Below are positions 51,362 to 60,188 of a stretch of DNA of 64,000 nucleotides, in pieces. Origin of the DNA: Desulfobulbaceae bacterium UBA2273 (lineage in GTDB: Bacteria; Desulfobacterota; Desulfobulbia; Desulfobulbales; Desulfurivibrionaceae). Numbering within the stretch: the stretch's first letter is position 1; every line of letters begins with the position of its first letter. The stretch lies in assembly GCA_002347095.1 (NCBI GenBank), contig DDWZ01000024.1:1-64000 (forward strand). The letters run 5' to 3'. Below the pieces are notes generated by a model that was not told the origin of the DNA, made no database searches, and saw only the letters and a list, made by a program, of their open reading frames with translations. A program made the position numbers and the translations under genes.

Positions 51362-54300
51362 TGGGCGATCTCCTTTTGATTGAGTTTCAACTCGGTTCTT
51401 CTCTCCCACCAGCGGTAGAGGGTCGGCAGGACCACCAGGGTGAGCAGGGTCGAGGTGATGAGTCCGCCGATGACCACCGTGGCCAGCGGCCTCTGCACCT
51501 CGGCACCGGTGCCATGGGAAAGCGCCATGGGAATAAAACCCAAGGAGGCCACCAGGGCGGTCATCAGCACCGGTCTAAGCCGGATGGCTGCCCCGTTCAT
51601 GATGGCATCATCGAGCCCCATCCCTTCCTCACGCAGCTTGTTGAAGTAGGAAACCATGACGATTCCGTTCAGCACCGCCACACCGAACAGGGCGATGAAG
51701 CCGATTGCCCCGGATACCGAGAGCGGCAGCCCACGCAGAAATAGGGCGACAATGCCGCCTATCAGGGCAAAAGGGATATTGAGAATGATCAGGGATGCCT
51801 GCCTGATGTTCCCGAAAGTCGAGAAGAGCAGGACAAAAATCAGCGCCAAACAGATGGGGAGGATGACCGCCAGACGGGACATGGCCCGCTGCTGGTTTTC
51901 GAACTGCCCGCCCCAATTCAAGTAATACCCCGGCGGCAATTTGACCTTACTCTCGATGGCCTGCTGGGCTGCCGCCACAAATCCACCCAAATCCCGTCCC
52001 GAGACGTTGCATTCGACAACGATCCGGCGGGAACCGTTTTCGCGAGAGATCTGGGCCGGACCCTCTTCGGTGTAAACATGCGCCAATTGTTTAAGCGGGA
52101 TGCGGGCGCCGTTGGAGGCGGAGATCAACAGTTCTCCGAATTTCTCCGGGTTGTTGGATAACCCTTCCGGGAAACGCAGGGCAACCATGAACCGCCGCTG
52201 GCCTTCAAAAAGTTCCGAGACGGCCTTGCCCCCAGCCGCCAGCTCCAGAACATCTTGAATATCCGAGACATTGATCCCATAACGGGCGATGGCTTCCCGG
52301 TTGATCCGCACCTGTAGGTACGCCAGACCCGAGACCTTTTCCACCTGGACGTCCGCCGCGCCCTGAACCTTCTTGACCGCCTCGGCGATTTCATTTGCTT
52401 TTGCCTTGAGCACCTCCATATCTTCCCCAAAAAGCTTGACGGCTACTTGAGACTTGACTCCAGAGATCAGCTCGTCCACCCGCAGGGCGATCGGCTGGGT
52501 AAAGGAGAAGGACATGCCGGGGATATTCTCCAGCCGCTCCCGCATCGCATCCACCAGCTCTTCCTTGTTGGTGGCGGTCTTCCACTCCTTGCGCGGCTTG
52601 AGATTGACAAAGATGTCGGAGATGTCAATCCCCATTGGGTCGGAGGCAATTTCCGCCCGTCCGGCCCGGGAAACCACTTTTTCAACCTCTGGAAACGAGA
52701 GCAGGGCCTTTTCCACCGCCGCCGAGGTGCGCACCGTATCGGTCACCGATACCGAGGGCAAGCGGAAGGACTGAACCGTGATGCTCCCCTCGTCCAGGGT
52801 TGGGAGAAATTCACTCCCCAAAAAGGGCACCAACAGGAGCGAACCGGCCAGAGCCGCCCCGGTGATGAGCAGGGTCTTCTTCGGATTCCCGAGACTCTGC
52901 CGCAGAAAGGGCAGATAGGCCTCGCGGATCTTGACCAGCAGCCCTGGGTCTTTCTCCACCACCTTTCCTTTCAACAGGAACGAGCAGAGGGTCGGCACCA
53001 GGGTCATGGTCAGGATGAGCGAACCTAAAAGGGCGAAACCGACGGTGAAGGCCATGGGAGAGAACATTTTTCCCTCCATGTCGGTCAGGGTGACAATGGG
53101 CAGGTAGACAATAATGATGATGAAGACCCCGAAGAGGATCGGTCGCGCCACCTCCTTGGCCGACATGAAGATGACGTGCCGGATGCTTTCATCCTTCTTC
53201 CGTTCCGACAGGTGCCGCACCGTGTTTTCCACCATGACCACGCTGCCGTCAACGATCATGCCGAAGTCGATGGCCCCCAAGGTCATCAGGTTGGCCGAAA
53301 GCCCCAGCCAGTGCATGCCCAGGAAGGAAAACAGCATGGAAAGCGGGATGGTCAGGGCAACGATGACGGCGCCGCGGATATTGCCGAGAAAATAAAACAG
53401 CACCGCGATCACCAGCAGCCCACCCTCAATCAGGTTGGTGATTACAGTGGTGATGGTTTTCTGGACCAGGTCGGTCCGGTCGTAATAGGGAACCAGCTTC
53501 ACCCCTTCCGGCAAAGTCTTTTGAATGGTCTGAACCTTGCTCTTGACCCCTTCGACCACCTCCTTGCTGGAGGCGCCTTTCAGCATCAGCACGATGCCTG
53601 CAACCGCCTCGCCCTTGCCGTCGTAGGTCGTGGCCCCCTGGCGCGGTTCATTGCCGATGACCACCTCGGCCAGGTCGTCAAGATGAATCGGAGTGCCGCC
53701 GCGACTGGCGACAACGATTTGTTTCAAGTCGTCAATCCCCTTGGCCAGGCCGAGGCCGCGCACCATGTATTGCTCTTCTCGGTGTTCGATGAAGCCCGCG
53801 CCGACAGTGGAATTATTCTTCTCCACCGCCTCAATCACGTTGTAAATGGTCAGATCGAGGCTCTTCAGTTTGCCCGGATCAATCAACACCTGGAACTGCT
53901 TGACCTGCCCGCCGAAGGAGTTGACATCCGTCACCCCCGGCACGGTGCGCAGGATCGGTCGCACGATCCAGTCTTGCAACGAACGCAATTCACGAACATC
54001 GTACCCCTCGCCTTCGAGGAGGTACTGATAGATCTCGCCTAGGCCGGTGGTGACCGGCCCCATCTGCGGCTCGATCCCCTTGGGCAAACGATCACTGGCC
54101 TGTTGCAGCCGCTCGAAGACTTGCTGGCGGGCAAAATAGGTGTCCACTCCATCCTCAAACACTATCGTGATTACCGATAAGCCGATCTTGGAAATCGAGC
54201 GGACCTCACTGAGCTGGGGAAGTCCTCCCATGGTCGTTTCAATGGGAAAGGTAATCAGTTTCTCCACCTCGGTGGGGGCCATGCCGCCAGCCTGGGTCAA

Positions 54301-54447
54301 AATCTGAACCTGGACGTTGGTCACATCGGGAAAAGCGTCCACCGGCAGCTTCTTCATCGCCCAGACCCCGCTGCCGAGCAGGATGACGGTGGCAAGCAAA
54401 ACCAGCAGGCGCTGCTGGAGGGAAAATCGCAATATTGTATCGATCAT
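51358..54447 (-). CDS. heavy-metal RND efflux pump (CzcA/CusA family)
   Basis: 1029 residues, full length for the HME-RND family, with twelve membrane segments in two halves and two large periplasmic loops. The TM4 signature DFGMIVDGSVVMVEN is that of metal exporters and carries the proton-relay acids. The first loop begins LPVDAFPDVTNVQVQILT, a CzcA/CusA-type start. It exports divalent or monovalent heavy-metal ions using the proton gradient. The metal cannot be told safely: the conserved motif fits Zn/Co/Cd better than Cu/Ag. It is the centre of a CBA operon. Confidence 0.93.
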   Translation of the reverse strand: MIDTILRFSLQQRLLVLLATVILLGSGVWAMKKLPVDAFPDVTNVQVQILTQAGGMAPTEVEKLITFPIETTMGGLPQLSEVRSISKIGLSVITIVFEDGVDTYFARQQVFERLQQASDRLPKGIEPQMGPVTTGLGEIYQYLLEGEGYDVRELRSLQDWIVRPILRTVPGVTDVNSFGGQVKQFQVLIDPGKLKSLDLTIYNVIEAVEKNNSTVGAGFIEHREEQYMVRGLGLAKGIDDLKQIVVASRGGTPIHLDDLAEVVIGNEPRQGATTYDGKGEAVAGIVLMLKGASSKEVVEGVKSKVQTIQKTLPEGVKLVPYYDRTDLVQKTITTVITNLIEGGLLVIAVLFYFLGNIRGAVIVALTIPLSMLFSFLGMHWLGLSANLMTLGAIDFGMIVDGSVVMVENTVRHLSERKKDESIRHVIFMSAKEVARPILFGVFIIIIVYLPIVTLTDMEGKMFSPMAFTVGFALLGSLILTMTLVPTLCSFLLKGKVVEKDPGLLVKIREAYLPFLRQSLGNPKKTLLITGAALAGSLLLVPFLGSEFLPTLDEGSITVQSFRLPSVSVTDTVRTSAAVEKALLSFPEVEKVVSRAGRAEIASDPMGIDISDIFVNLKPRKEWKTATNKEELVDAMRERLENIPGMSFSFTQPIALRVDELISGVKSQVAVKLFGEDMEVLKAKANEIAEAVKKVQGAADVQVEKVSGLAYLQVRINREAIARYGINVSDIQDVLELAAGGKAVSELFEGQRRFMVALRFPEGLSNNPEKFGELLISASNGARIPLKQLAHVYTEEGPAQISRENGSRRIVVECNVSGRDLGGFVAAAQQAIESKVKLPPGYYLNWGGQFENQQRAMSRLAVILPICLALIFVLLFSTFGNIRQASLIILNIPFALIGGIVALFLRGLPLSVSGAIGFIALFGVAVLNGIVMVSYFNKLREEGMGLDDAIMNGAAIRLRPVLMTALVASLGFIPMALSHGTGAEVQRPLATVVIGGLITSTLLTLVVLPTLYRWWERRTELKLNQKEIAQ

Positions 54448-54451
54448 GGTC

Positions 54452-55675
54452 TCACTCCTCTCCCAGTTCGCCTTTCTTGAGTTCCGACTTCAGCAGAAAG
54501 CCCCCCTTGACCGCGTAGCGCTCACCTTCCTTAAGCCCACCCGTCACCTCCACCTGGCCGCCGGATGCCCGCCCAAGCTCAAGGGGGCGTGGTTCGAACT
54601 CCGTGCCATTTTCGGTGACGAACACCACCTTCTTGCCCTCCATATCCTGCAGGGCATCCTCGGGAACAGCCAGGACCGGCGGCATATCGGCAGGCAGAGC
54701 CACTTCGACACTCGCGAACATCTCCGGCTTCAGCTTGCGACCTGTGTTTTGCACCTCGATTCGGGCCTTGACCGTCCGGGTGGCGTCATCCACCACGTCG
54801 GCAATATGGCTGATCCGCCCCGGAAAGTTCAGATCAGGAAAGGCACCGACCCTGACGATTGCTTCTTGTCCCTTGCGGACCTTGGCCAGGTCTTTCTCGT
54901 TGATGTCCACCATGACCCAGACAGAGGAGAGGTCCGCAACGGTGTAGAGGTTCTTTGTTGGGTCCGCCAGCTCGCCGACAATGGCATATTTTTCAGTGAT
55001 GACGCCACCAATCGGTGAGCGGACCGGCAGGAGCTGTCTTTTGTGGTCAGAACCGTCCAGATCAGCAAGAGAAAGGCCATAGAGGACGAGCCGTTCTTTG
55101 TCGGCATACAACTCGCTTGAGGTCACCTGATAGTCGGTATCGGCCTGGTGTATCTCCTTGCGGGCGGCAATCTTCTTCTCCACCAGAGCATTGATCCGGT
55201 CCAGATTATTCTTGGCCAGCGAAAGTTTGGCCTTTGATTGGCGGTAACGGTTTATGGCCTCGTCCAATTCCACGCTGTCCAGCATGACCAGCATCTGGCC
55301 GGAAGCGACACTATCCCCCAGCAAGGCCTTGACGGAGGTAATTTTCCCCGAAATGCGCGGCGAAACATGAGCGATCCGGTCACTGTTCACCTCCACCTTA
55401 CCGGTAACACTGATGGCATCGGCAAGTCGCTCCTTCCCTGCGGTAGCAACAACGACACCAAACTCCTTCTGTGTTTCCAGCGTCATGCTTACGGTTTTTG
55501 GTACGTCATCCTTCCCGCCCTCATCCTTGCCCTCGCTCTTTCCCTTGGGCTCGGTGACCTCATTGTGCGTTTTCTCCTCTCCTGTGCCGGTTGCAAGGTG
55601 GGAGAAGCGATAATAAAAACCGCTGGTCAAGGCGATAGCCAGGGCAACTCCGATAATGATTCCTTTTTTGTTCAC
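54452..55675 (-). CDS. periplasmic adaptor (membrane fusion) protein of the metal pump
   Basis: 407 residues: N-terminal anchor (about 4-24), an acidic/Lys-rich linker (about 33-60), then the adaptor layout of barrel-sandwich (VSPRISGKITSVKALLGDSV, PVRSPIGGVITEKYAIVGEL), alpha-hairpin (about 125-200), beta-barrel and membrane-proximal domains (MPPVLAVPEDAL). This is the CzcB type. It starts inside the end of the outer-membrane factor gene (ATGA overlap) and ends 5 bp before the pump gene. Confidence 0.92.
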   Translation of the reverse strand: MNKKGIIIGVALAIALTSGFYYRFSHLATGTGEEKTHNEVTEPKGKSEGKDEGGKDDVPKTVSMTLETQKEFGVVVATAGKERLADAISVTGKVEVNSDRIAHVSPRISGKITSVKALLGDSVASGQMLVMLDSVELDEAINRYRQSKAKLSLAKNNLDRINALVEKKIAARKEIHQADTDYQVTSSELYADKERLVLYGLSLADLDGSDHKRQLLPVRSPIGGVITEKYAIVGELADPTKNLYTVADLSSVWVMVDINEKDLAKVRKGQEAIVRVGAFPDLNFPGRISHIADVVDDATRTVKARIEVQNTGRKLKPEMFASVEVALPADMPPVLAVPEDALQDMEGKKVVFVTENGTEFEPRPLELGRASGGQVEVTGGLKEGERYAVKGGFLLKSELKKGELGEE

Positions 55676-56958
55676 TGGATACCTCCGTTTAGATCAATCG
55701 CCACTGCCGATTCAAGTTTTACAAAAGCCACGCGCCTGCCGTGAATTGCCGCGAAATAGCCGTCATTGACCTCAAAAAACTTCTTCTGCTCCTCGATAAC
55801 CGCAAGAATGCCTACCTCACCCTGGCGGTAGGCCTCCTGGGTCAGTTTCAGATTCTCGGTTAGTTGCGGGATGATGCCCTGTTTAAACAGAGCAAGGATA
55901 CGCTCCGATGCTGACAGACGAGAGAAGGCGCCCTCAACCTCGGCAATGACGATTCTCTCCAGCGCCAGGCTACGGGAACCGGCAGCTTCCAGCCGGGAAC
56001 GGGATGCTGCCCGTCCACCCTGGTTGCGGTCAAAAAACGGAAGCGGTATCGACAAGCGCACCCCAAGTTGCGTATCGCTGCTGGTCGATGACAGGTCTCC
56101 CAACTCGGTTGCACTCCGCTGTCTTTGGGCAAAGAACCCCACCGTGGGGTTGGGAATTGACTCGGCCACGGCCAGACGGGTTTCCGTCTCGGCCTTGTTG
56201 CGTTCGAGCGCCAGAGCCTGAAGATCAGGCCGCGTGGCAAGGGCCTGTTTGAGCAGTTCTTGGATGGTTTGTGACACCACCGGTGCAGAAAGGTCATCCG
56301 CCAGGTTGAAGGCTGCCTCGTTCAGGCCCGTCAATGACGACATCCTGAGGCGAAGCTGAATGCCATCCCGCTCTGCCTCAATGAAAAGATTTTCGGCGCG
56401 GGCAAGTTCTACCTTGGCAAGATTGAGTTCCAGTTCTGGAATATCACCCGCCTTGAAGCGTTCTCCGGCAATGCTCACCAGATCGCGATTAAGGCCACCC
56501 AGGTCAGCCGCCAGTTCACGACGTTTGTCGGCCAGGGCCAAGTCTAAGGCCAGGATGGAAACCTCTTCCTTCAACAACCGCGCAGCGTTGTCCCGCTGCC
56601 GCTGCGCCGCTTCGGCCTCGCGCTGTCCCGCCTCGCGGCGTAGACGCAACTTGCCGTTCAACGGAAGCTCCTGACTGATGCCGATTGAGGCGGAACGCTC
56701 CTCGGGGCTGCCGGACTGACGTCCGGAGGAGCCCTCGAGTTCTAATGTAGGGTTAGTGAGGATGCCGGACTGAATGGCAAGCGCTTGTTTTGCCGCCGCT
56801 TCTTTTTCCAGGGCGGCCAACTCGGCGCTTTGTTTCAGGGCCAGAGCCACGATTTCATTGATGGTGCTGGGAACAGGCTCGGCCAATGCCGGCAGGCAAA
56901 CAAGCGCCTGTAGCAGTAGCGCGAAGATAGTTCCGCGCACCTGTGTTGAGCAGGTCAT
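55672..56958 (-). CDS. TolC-family outer-membrane factor (CzcC type)
   Basis: 428 residues from the ATG at 56958, which has a GGAGG RBS and a clean signal peptide (FALLLQALVCLPALAEP). Two OEP repeats (about 45-225 and 240-420) of long coiled helices follow, with GISQELPLNGKLRLRREAG and LSIPLPFFDRNQGG as family landmarks. It forms the exit duct of the metal pump. First of the three CBA genes, after the small Cys/His protein. Confidence 0.9.
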   Translation of the reverse strand: MTCSTQVRGTIFALLLQALVCLPALAEPVPSTINEIVALALKQSAELAALEKEAAAKQALAIQSGILTNPTLELEGSSGRQSGSPEERSASIGISQELPLNGKLRLRREAGQREAEAAQRQRDNAARLLKEEVSILALDLALADKRRELAADLGGLNRDLVSIAGERFKAGDIPELELNLAKVELARAENLFIEAERDGIQLRLRMSSLTGLNEAAFNLADDLSAPVVSQTIQELLKQALATRPDLQALALERNKAETETRLAVAESIPNPTVGFFAQRQRSATELGDLSSTSSDTQLGVRLSIPLPFFDRNQGGRAASRSRLEAAGSRSLALERIVIAEVEGAFSRLSASERILALFKQGIIPQLTENLKLTQEAYRQGEVGILAVIEEQKKFFEVNDGYFAAIHGRRVAFVKLESAVAIDLNGGIQ

Positions 56959-57060
56959 GGGGAAAACCTCCAGACAGATGGATAGTAACCACGACAAGGC
57001 GTGGAGCACTTAAGTCGCAGTTATGTCGTTACGCTGGTAATGTTACAGAAAAAGAAATGA

Positions 57061-57462
57061 TCAGAGCGTTGCTGCGTCGGGCGGGACGAAAAAGGAAAGA
57101 TAGACTTCGGGGATATGCCGGGTTATGTCGGCAAAGTGAAGAGAGATGGAAAATGGTAAATAGGCGAAGATCTTCGGTATTGAAGCCAATGGAGCATGGC
57201 ATGGACCATTACAGCCACCAAAACAAACATGATCATCCAGGGCATGCGGTGGAACCGGGGCAGATGGGCTGTTGCTGTCATGGATCTGCGCCAAGTCTTC
57301 AGTGAAGAATGAGAATGTTGCCTCCTGTGAGCCCGGCAGTTCCCCGGCACAGACAACATCTTCGCCGAATGACATCGCCAGACCGAAGATGGCCACGAAC
57401 AGAATCATGGAGGCGATTATGCGTCTGAATTCAGATTTCATAATGAAGGGGAACATAACCAT
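57061..57462 (-). CDS. small Cys/His-rich exported protein before the metal-efflux operon
   Basis: 133 residues (126 if translation begins at the internal ATG at 57441; neither start has a strong RBS). An N-terminal hydrophobic segment (about 14-32) suggests export or anchoring. The middle carries a Cys/His cluster, DDHVCFGGCNGPCHAPL, suited to metal binding, and the C-terminus ends HIPEVYLSFFVPP. Small proteins with such an ending often precede Czc/Cus-type operons; their function is not established. A periplasmic metal-binding or sensing role is inference. Confidence 0.65.
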   Translation of the reverse strand: MVMFPFIMKSEFRRIIASMILFVAIFGLAMSFGEDVVCAGELPGSQEATFSFFTEDLAQIHDSNSPSAPVPPHALDDHVCFGGCNGPCHAPLASIPKIFAYLPFSISLHFADITRHIPEVYLSFFVPPDAATL

Positions 57463-57501
57463 CCAACGATCATTTTACAATACAAATCAGCGCGTGGCGG
57501 C

Positions 57502-57573
57502 TACTGATCCGAAGATTCCTTGTCAAGACCGAACATCTGCCGGACCAGATGCTCGGTCGCCAACTCGGCCATC
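57502..57573 (-). pseudogene. rearranged hemA remnant
   Basis: 57502-57546 matches the last 45 bp of hemA (62091-62135) with one difference. It continues without a gap into a copy of an internal hemA segment (62763-62795; CCAGATGCTCGG start) with a few differences. So about 72 bp of hemA sequence is present with some 630 bp deleted between the two parts. The hemA stop TTA corresponds to CTA here. It lies just beyond the end of the zraP-like gene. Confidence 0.8.
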
Positions 57574-57575
57574 AC

Positions 57576-58082
57576 CTACCAGCGACACCAGCCGCCACTG
57601 TTGTCCATCATCATGGCGCCCGGCCCCATCATGGCGCCGTTACCGCCGTACATGCCGGGATGGCTGTCATGCCAGGAGCAGTACATCGCCCCCCAGCCCA
57701 TGGGACCGGAATAGCCCGCGCCGATTTCCTGGTTCATCTGCGAACGCAGGCTCCAGTAATCCTGCTCCAGGGCGTAGAGCTCGGACCGAAGGGTGTTGGC
57801 TTTGCCCAGCGTGGTCGATCCATCGGCCAGGGCAGTGTCAAGCTCTGCCGCCTTGGCTCGCACAGCGGCCTCCTTGTCGGCCAGATGCTTTTGGTATTTG
57901 GCCTCGATCGCCTGGGCCTTTTGCTTCTGCTCTGCGGTCAAGGCCGGTTTGTTCGCCCCCATCATCATAGGGCCTCCCATGGGACCGGACATAGGCCCTC
58001 CCATCCAGGCCCCGGCTTGGGATATGACCCCGAGGCTAAGAGCTGTTGCCAGTGCAGTGACAAGAATTTTTTCTTTTTTCAT
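57576..58082 (-). CDS. ZraP-like periplasmic metal-binding chaperone
   Basis: 168 residues from the ATG at 58082 (AAAGGAG RBS). Signal peptide MKKEKILVTALATALSLG, then Met/Gly/Pro-rich repeats (GGPMSGPMGGPMMMG). A helical Spy/CpxP/ZraP-type core follows (about 50-115; LTAEQKQKAQAIEAKYQKHL, ANTLRSELYALEQDYWSLR), then a Met/His/Cys-rich tail. ZraP-type proteins bind zinc and chaperone periplasmic proteins and can damp ZraS. It is the last gene of a sigma54-driven operon beside zraSR-like genes. Confidence 0.85.
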   Translation of the reverse strand: MKKEKILVTALATALSLGVISQAGAWMGGPMSGPMGGPMMMGANKPALTAEQKQKAQAIEAKYQKHLADKEAAVRAKAAELDTALADGSTTLGKANTLRSELYALEQDYWSLRSQMNQEIGAGYSGPMGWGAMYCSWHDSHPGMYGGNGAMMGPGAMMMDNSGGWCRW

Positions 58083-58104
58083 GATGCGTTCTCCTTTTGA
58101 TAAT

Positions 58105-58398
58105 TTATTTGGTTTCATTCACATCCGCCCGGCAAAAAGGGCAGTACTTCCAAACGCTTTCCACAATCTTGCTACAGGAAGGACAATGACTTTTCAGGGT
58201 GACCGCGCAGTGGGGGCAGCGCAAAAAGCTGCTTTTCACCGCGCCGCCGCAAGCCGGACAACTTGCGCCCAGGAAAAAATCACCTTTCCCCCCTTGCCGC
58301 AGGGTTGCAACAAGCGCAAGCGCTGCAAGAACAACAATCGCTGTCGCTATTATCCAAAAAAAATGCCATTCATGCGCCCAGCCTATGCCGCAAAACAT
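58105..58398 (-). CDS. membrane-anchored double zinc-ribbon protein
   Basis: 97 residues from the ATG at 58398 (GAGGAGG RBS). MFCGIGWAHEWHFFW leads into one membrane helix (about 14-34), then a cytoplasmic-type tail with three CxxC pairs: CPACGG, CPHC, CPSC, plus CPFCRAD at the end. This suggests two zinc ribbons. I do not recognise a named family. It is between the small lipoprotein and the zraP-like gene, so a link to zinc or envelope stress is likely. Confidence 0.8.
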   Translation of the reverse strand: MFCGIGWAHEWHFFWIIATAIVVLAALALVATLRQGGKGDFFLGASCPACGGAVKSSFLRCPHCAVTLKSHCPSCSKIVESVWKYCPFCRADVNETK

Positions 58399-58408
58399 GA
58401 TTTCCTCC

Positions 58409-58594
58409 TCAATAATCGTAATTTCGCGGATAATCCCCAGGGTATCCGCACCCCTGGAAGTGGCCATTCGCTGAGCCTGGGCCGTTGTAATATCCATAAC
58501 CGTGCCCACCCCAATAATGGCCGCAGCCGGTTAAGGTCAATGCCGCGCCGAGCAAAAGCAAAGCCAATGTGGTTGTTTTCCAGAATTTCCTCAT
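58409..58594 (-). CDS. small Gly/Tyr-rich lipoprotein
   Basis: 61 residues: signal peptide with lipobox LTGC (Cys at 24), then a short Gly/Tyr/His-rich tail (HYWGGHGYGYYNGPGSANGH). RBS AAGGAGG supports the start. First gene after the sigma54 promoter at 58632. Function unknown; His and Tyr may bind metal. Confidence 0.75.
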   Translation of the reverse strand: MRKFWKTTTLALLLLGAALTLTGCGHYWGGHGYGYYNGPGSANGHFQGCGYPGDYPRNYDY

Positions 58595-58631
58595 GACATC
58601 CTCCTTTGTTTACTCTTTGTTTATTGGATAT

Positions 58632-58648
58632 AGCAAAGGGCGTGCCAA
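58632..58648 (-). promoter_or_regulatory. sigma54 promoter of the lipoprotein/zinc-ribbon/zraP operon
   Basis: On the minus strand the sequence is TGGCACGCCCTTTGCTA, which equals the textbook consensus TGGCACG-N4-TTGCT. It lies 38 bp before the lipoprotein start and within 190 bp of the end of the zraR-like activator gene. The CTGACATATCAGG palindrome of P1-P3 is absent, so a different activator (ZraR-like) is expected. Confidence 0.85.
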
Positions 58649-58817
58649 TAAAGTTTTCCGGGAAGCAACAGCAGACAACTACACGAAATAAAATGATAAA
58701 TATATTTTCAGGAGAAACGGACGAGAAGAAAAGGAAGCGCAAGTGCCCAAAAATTAGGCGGCCGGATGCGATGCGGGAACAAGGGGTGCCTAGAAATAAG
58801 ACAGGCGGAAAATTTCC

Positions 58818-60188
58818 CTAGGAAAGGTCGTATTCTTTCATTTTGTTTTGCAGGGTCTGGCGGGCGATACCGAGAATCTTGGCGGTTTGGGATTTATTCC
58901 CGTTGGTCTGTTGAAGGGTGGCGCGAATCAGTTCCCGTTCCATGTCCCGCAGGGTGAGACCGGAGGGAGGCGGGGATGGCCCCTCATCAGTCCGGTATTC
59001 TTCATCATTCGGACGAAGATGGGGTGGAAGCTCCAGGGGAGATATCTGTTCCCCGAGGCAAAGAATCACGGCCCGTTCCATGGTGTTTTCCAGCTCGCGA
59101 ATATTGCCTGGCCATTCATAACGAGTTAACAGCGTCAGGGCCTGGGGGTGAATCCCCCGGATATTTTTGCGGTTTTTCCGTGAATATCTTTTCAGAAAGA
59201 AGTCGGCTAACGGCGGGATGTCCTCGCGGCGATCCCGTAGCGGGGGAAGCACAACCGGTACGACATTGAGACGGAAATAGAGGTCCTGACGAAAGGAGCC
59301 TTCCTCGACCATGCGCTCCAAATTCTTATGGGTGGCGGTCAGCAGGCGCACATCGACCCTGATGCTCTTGTCGCCGCCAAGCCGCTCAAATTCCCCTTCC
59401 TGCAACACTCTCAGGATTTTGGCCTGGGTAGTCAGGCTCATGTCGCCGATCTCATCCAGAAACAAGGTGCCCTGGTGCGCCTGTTCGAACCGCCCCTTGC
59501 GTTGTGCTGCCGCTCCGGTGAAAGCGCCTCTTTCATGGCCGAAAAGTTCGCTTTCCAGCAAATTTTCATGGAGCGCCGCGCAATTCACCTTGATAAACGA
59601 GCCGTTTTTGCGCAGGCTGTTCTCATGGATGACATTGGCAACCAACTCCTTGCCGGTGCCGGACTCGCCCGCAATGAGCACGGTGGCGTCGCTTGGGGCC
59701 ACCAGGGCCAGGGTCGCAAACAGTTCCTGCATCCCGCGACTGCGACCGATGATGTTGCCGAAGTCAAATCGTTCGTGGAGTCGCTTTTTGAGCAGGTCAT
59801 TTTCCGCCTGCAACCGCTCAAAGTTCAGCGCCCTGGTCAGCGTCAGCTTCAGCTCCTCGATATCAACGGGTTTTGTTATATAATCGAACGCGCCTTGCTT
59901 CATTGCCGTGACCGCGCTTTCCACCGAGGAGAAGGCGGTTAGAATAATAACCGGGAGAGCGCAATGGGTTTCCTGCATGGCGGCGAGTGTTTCAATCCCC
60001 CCCATGCGCTTCATTTTAAGGTCGAGCAAGACGAGGTCGATTTTCTGTTCATGAAGGATCGGCAGCACCTGATCGCCGTCCTCCGCCTCAATCACCTCGT
60101 AGCCGACACCTGTCAGATTGGCGTTAAGCATGGTACGGTGGGCGGCATCATCATCCACCAACAGAATTCGTTTTTTCCCGCTACTCAC
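58818..60188 (-). CDS. zraR: ZraR/AtoC-like sigma54 response regulator
   Basis: 456 residues from the GTG at 60188 (AAGGAG RBS), which overlaps the kinase stop by 8 bp. Receiver (about 5-120; LLVDDDAAHR, Asp in LVLLDLKMKRMGG), AAA+ domain (Walker A GESGTGKE, canonical GAFTGA, LFLDEIGDM) and Fis-type HTH (QTNGNKSQTAKILGIARQTL). Its likely target is the consensus sigma54 promoter just downstream. The zra name rests on context (ZraP-like product, kinase next door); other AtoC-type names are possible. Confidence 0.88.
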   Translation of the reverse strand: MSSGKKRILLVDDDAAHRTMLNANLTGVGYEVIEAEDGDQVLPILHEQKIDLVLLDLKMKRMGGIETLAAMQETHCALPVIILTAFSSVESAVTAMKQGAFDYITKPVDIEELKLTLTRALNFERLQAENDLLKKRLHERFDFGNIIGRSRGMQELFATLALVAPSDATVLIAGESGTGKELVANVIHENSLRKNGSFIKVNCAALHENLLESELFGHERGAFTGAAAQRKGRFEQAHQGTLFLDEIGDMSLTTQAKILRVLQEGEFERLGGDKSIRVDVRLLTATHKNLERMVEEGSFRQDLYFRLNVVPVVLPPLRDRREDIPPLADFFLKRYSRKNRKNIRGIHPQALTLLTRYEWPGNIRELENTMERAVILCLGEQISPLELPPHLRPNDEEYRTDEGPSPPPSGLTLRDMERELIRATLQQTNGNKSQTAKILGIARQTLQNKMKEYDLS

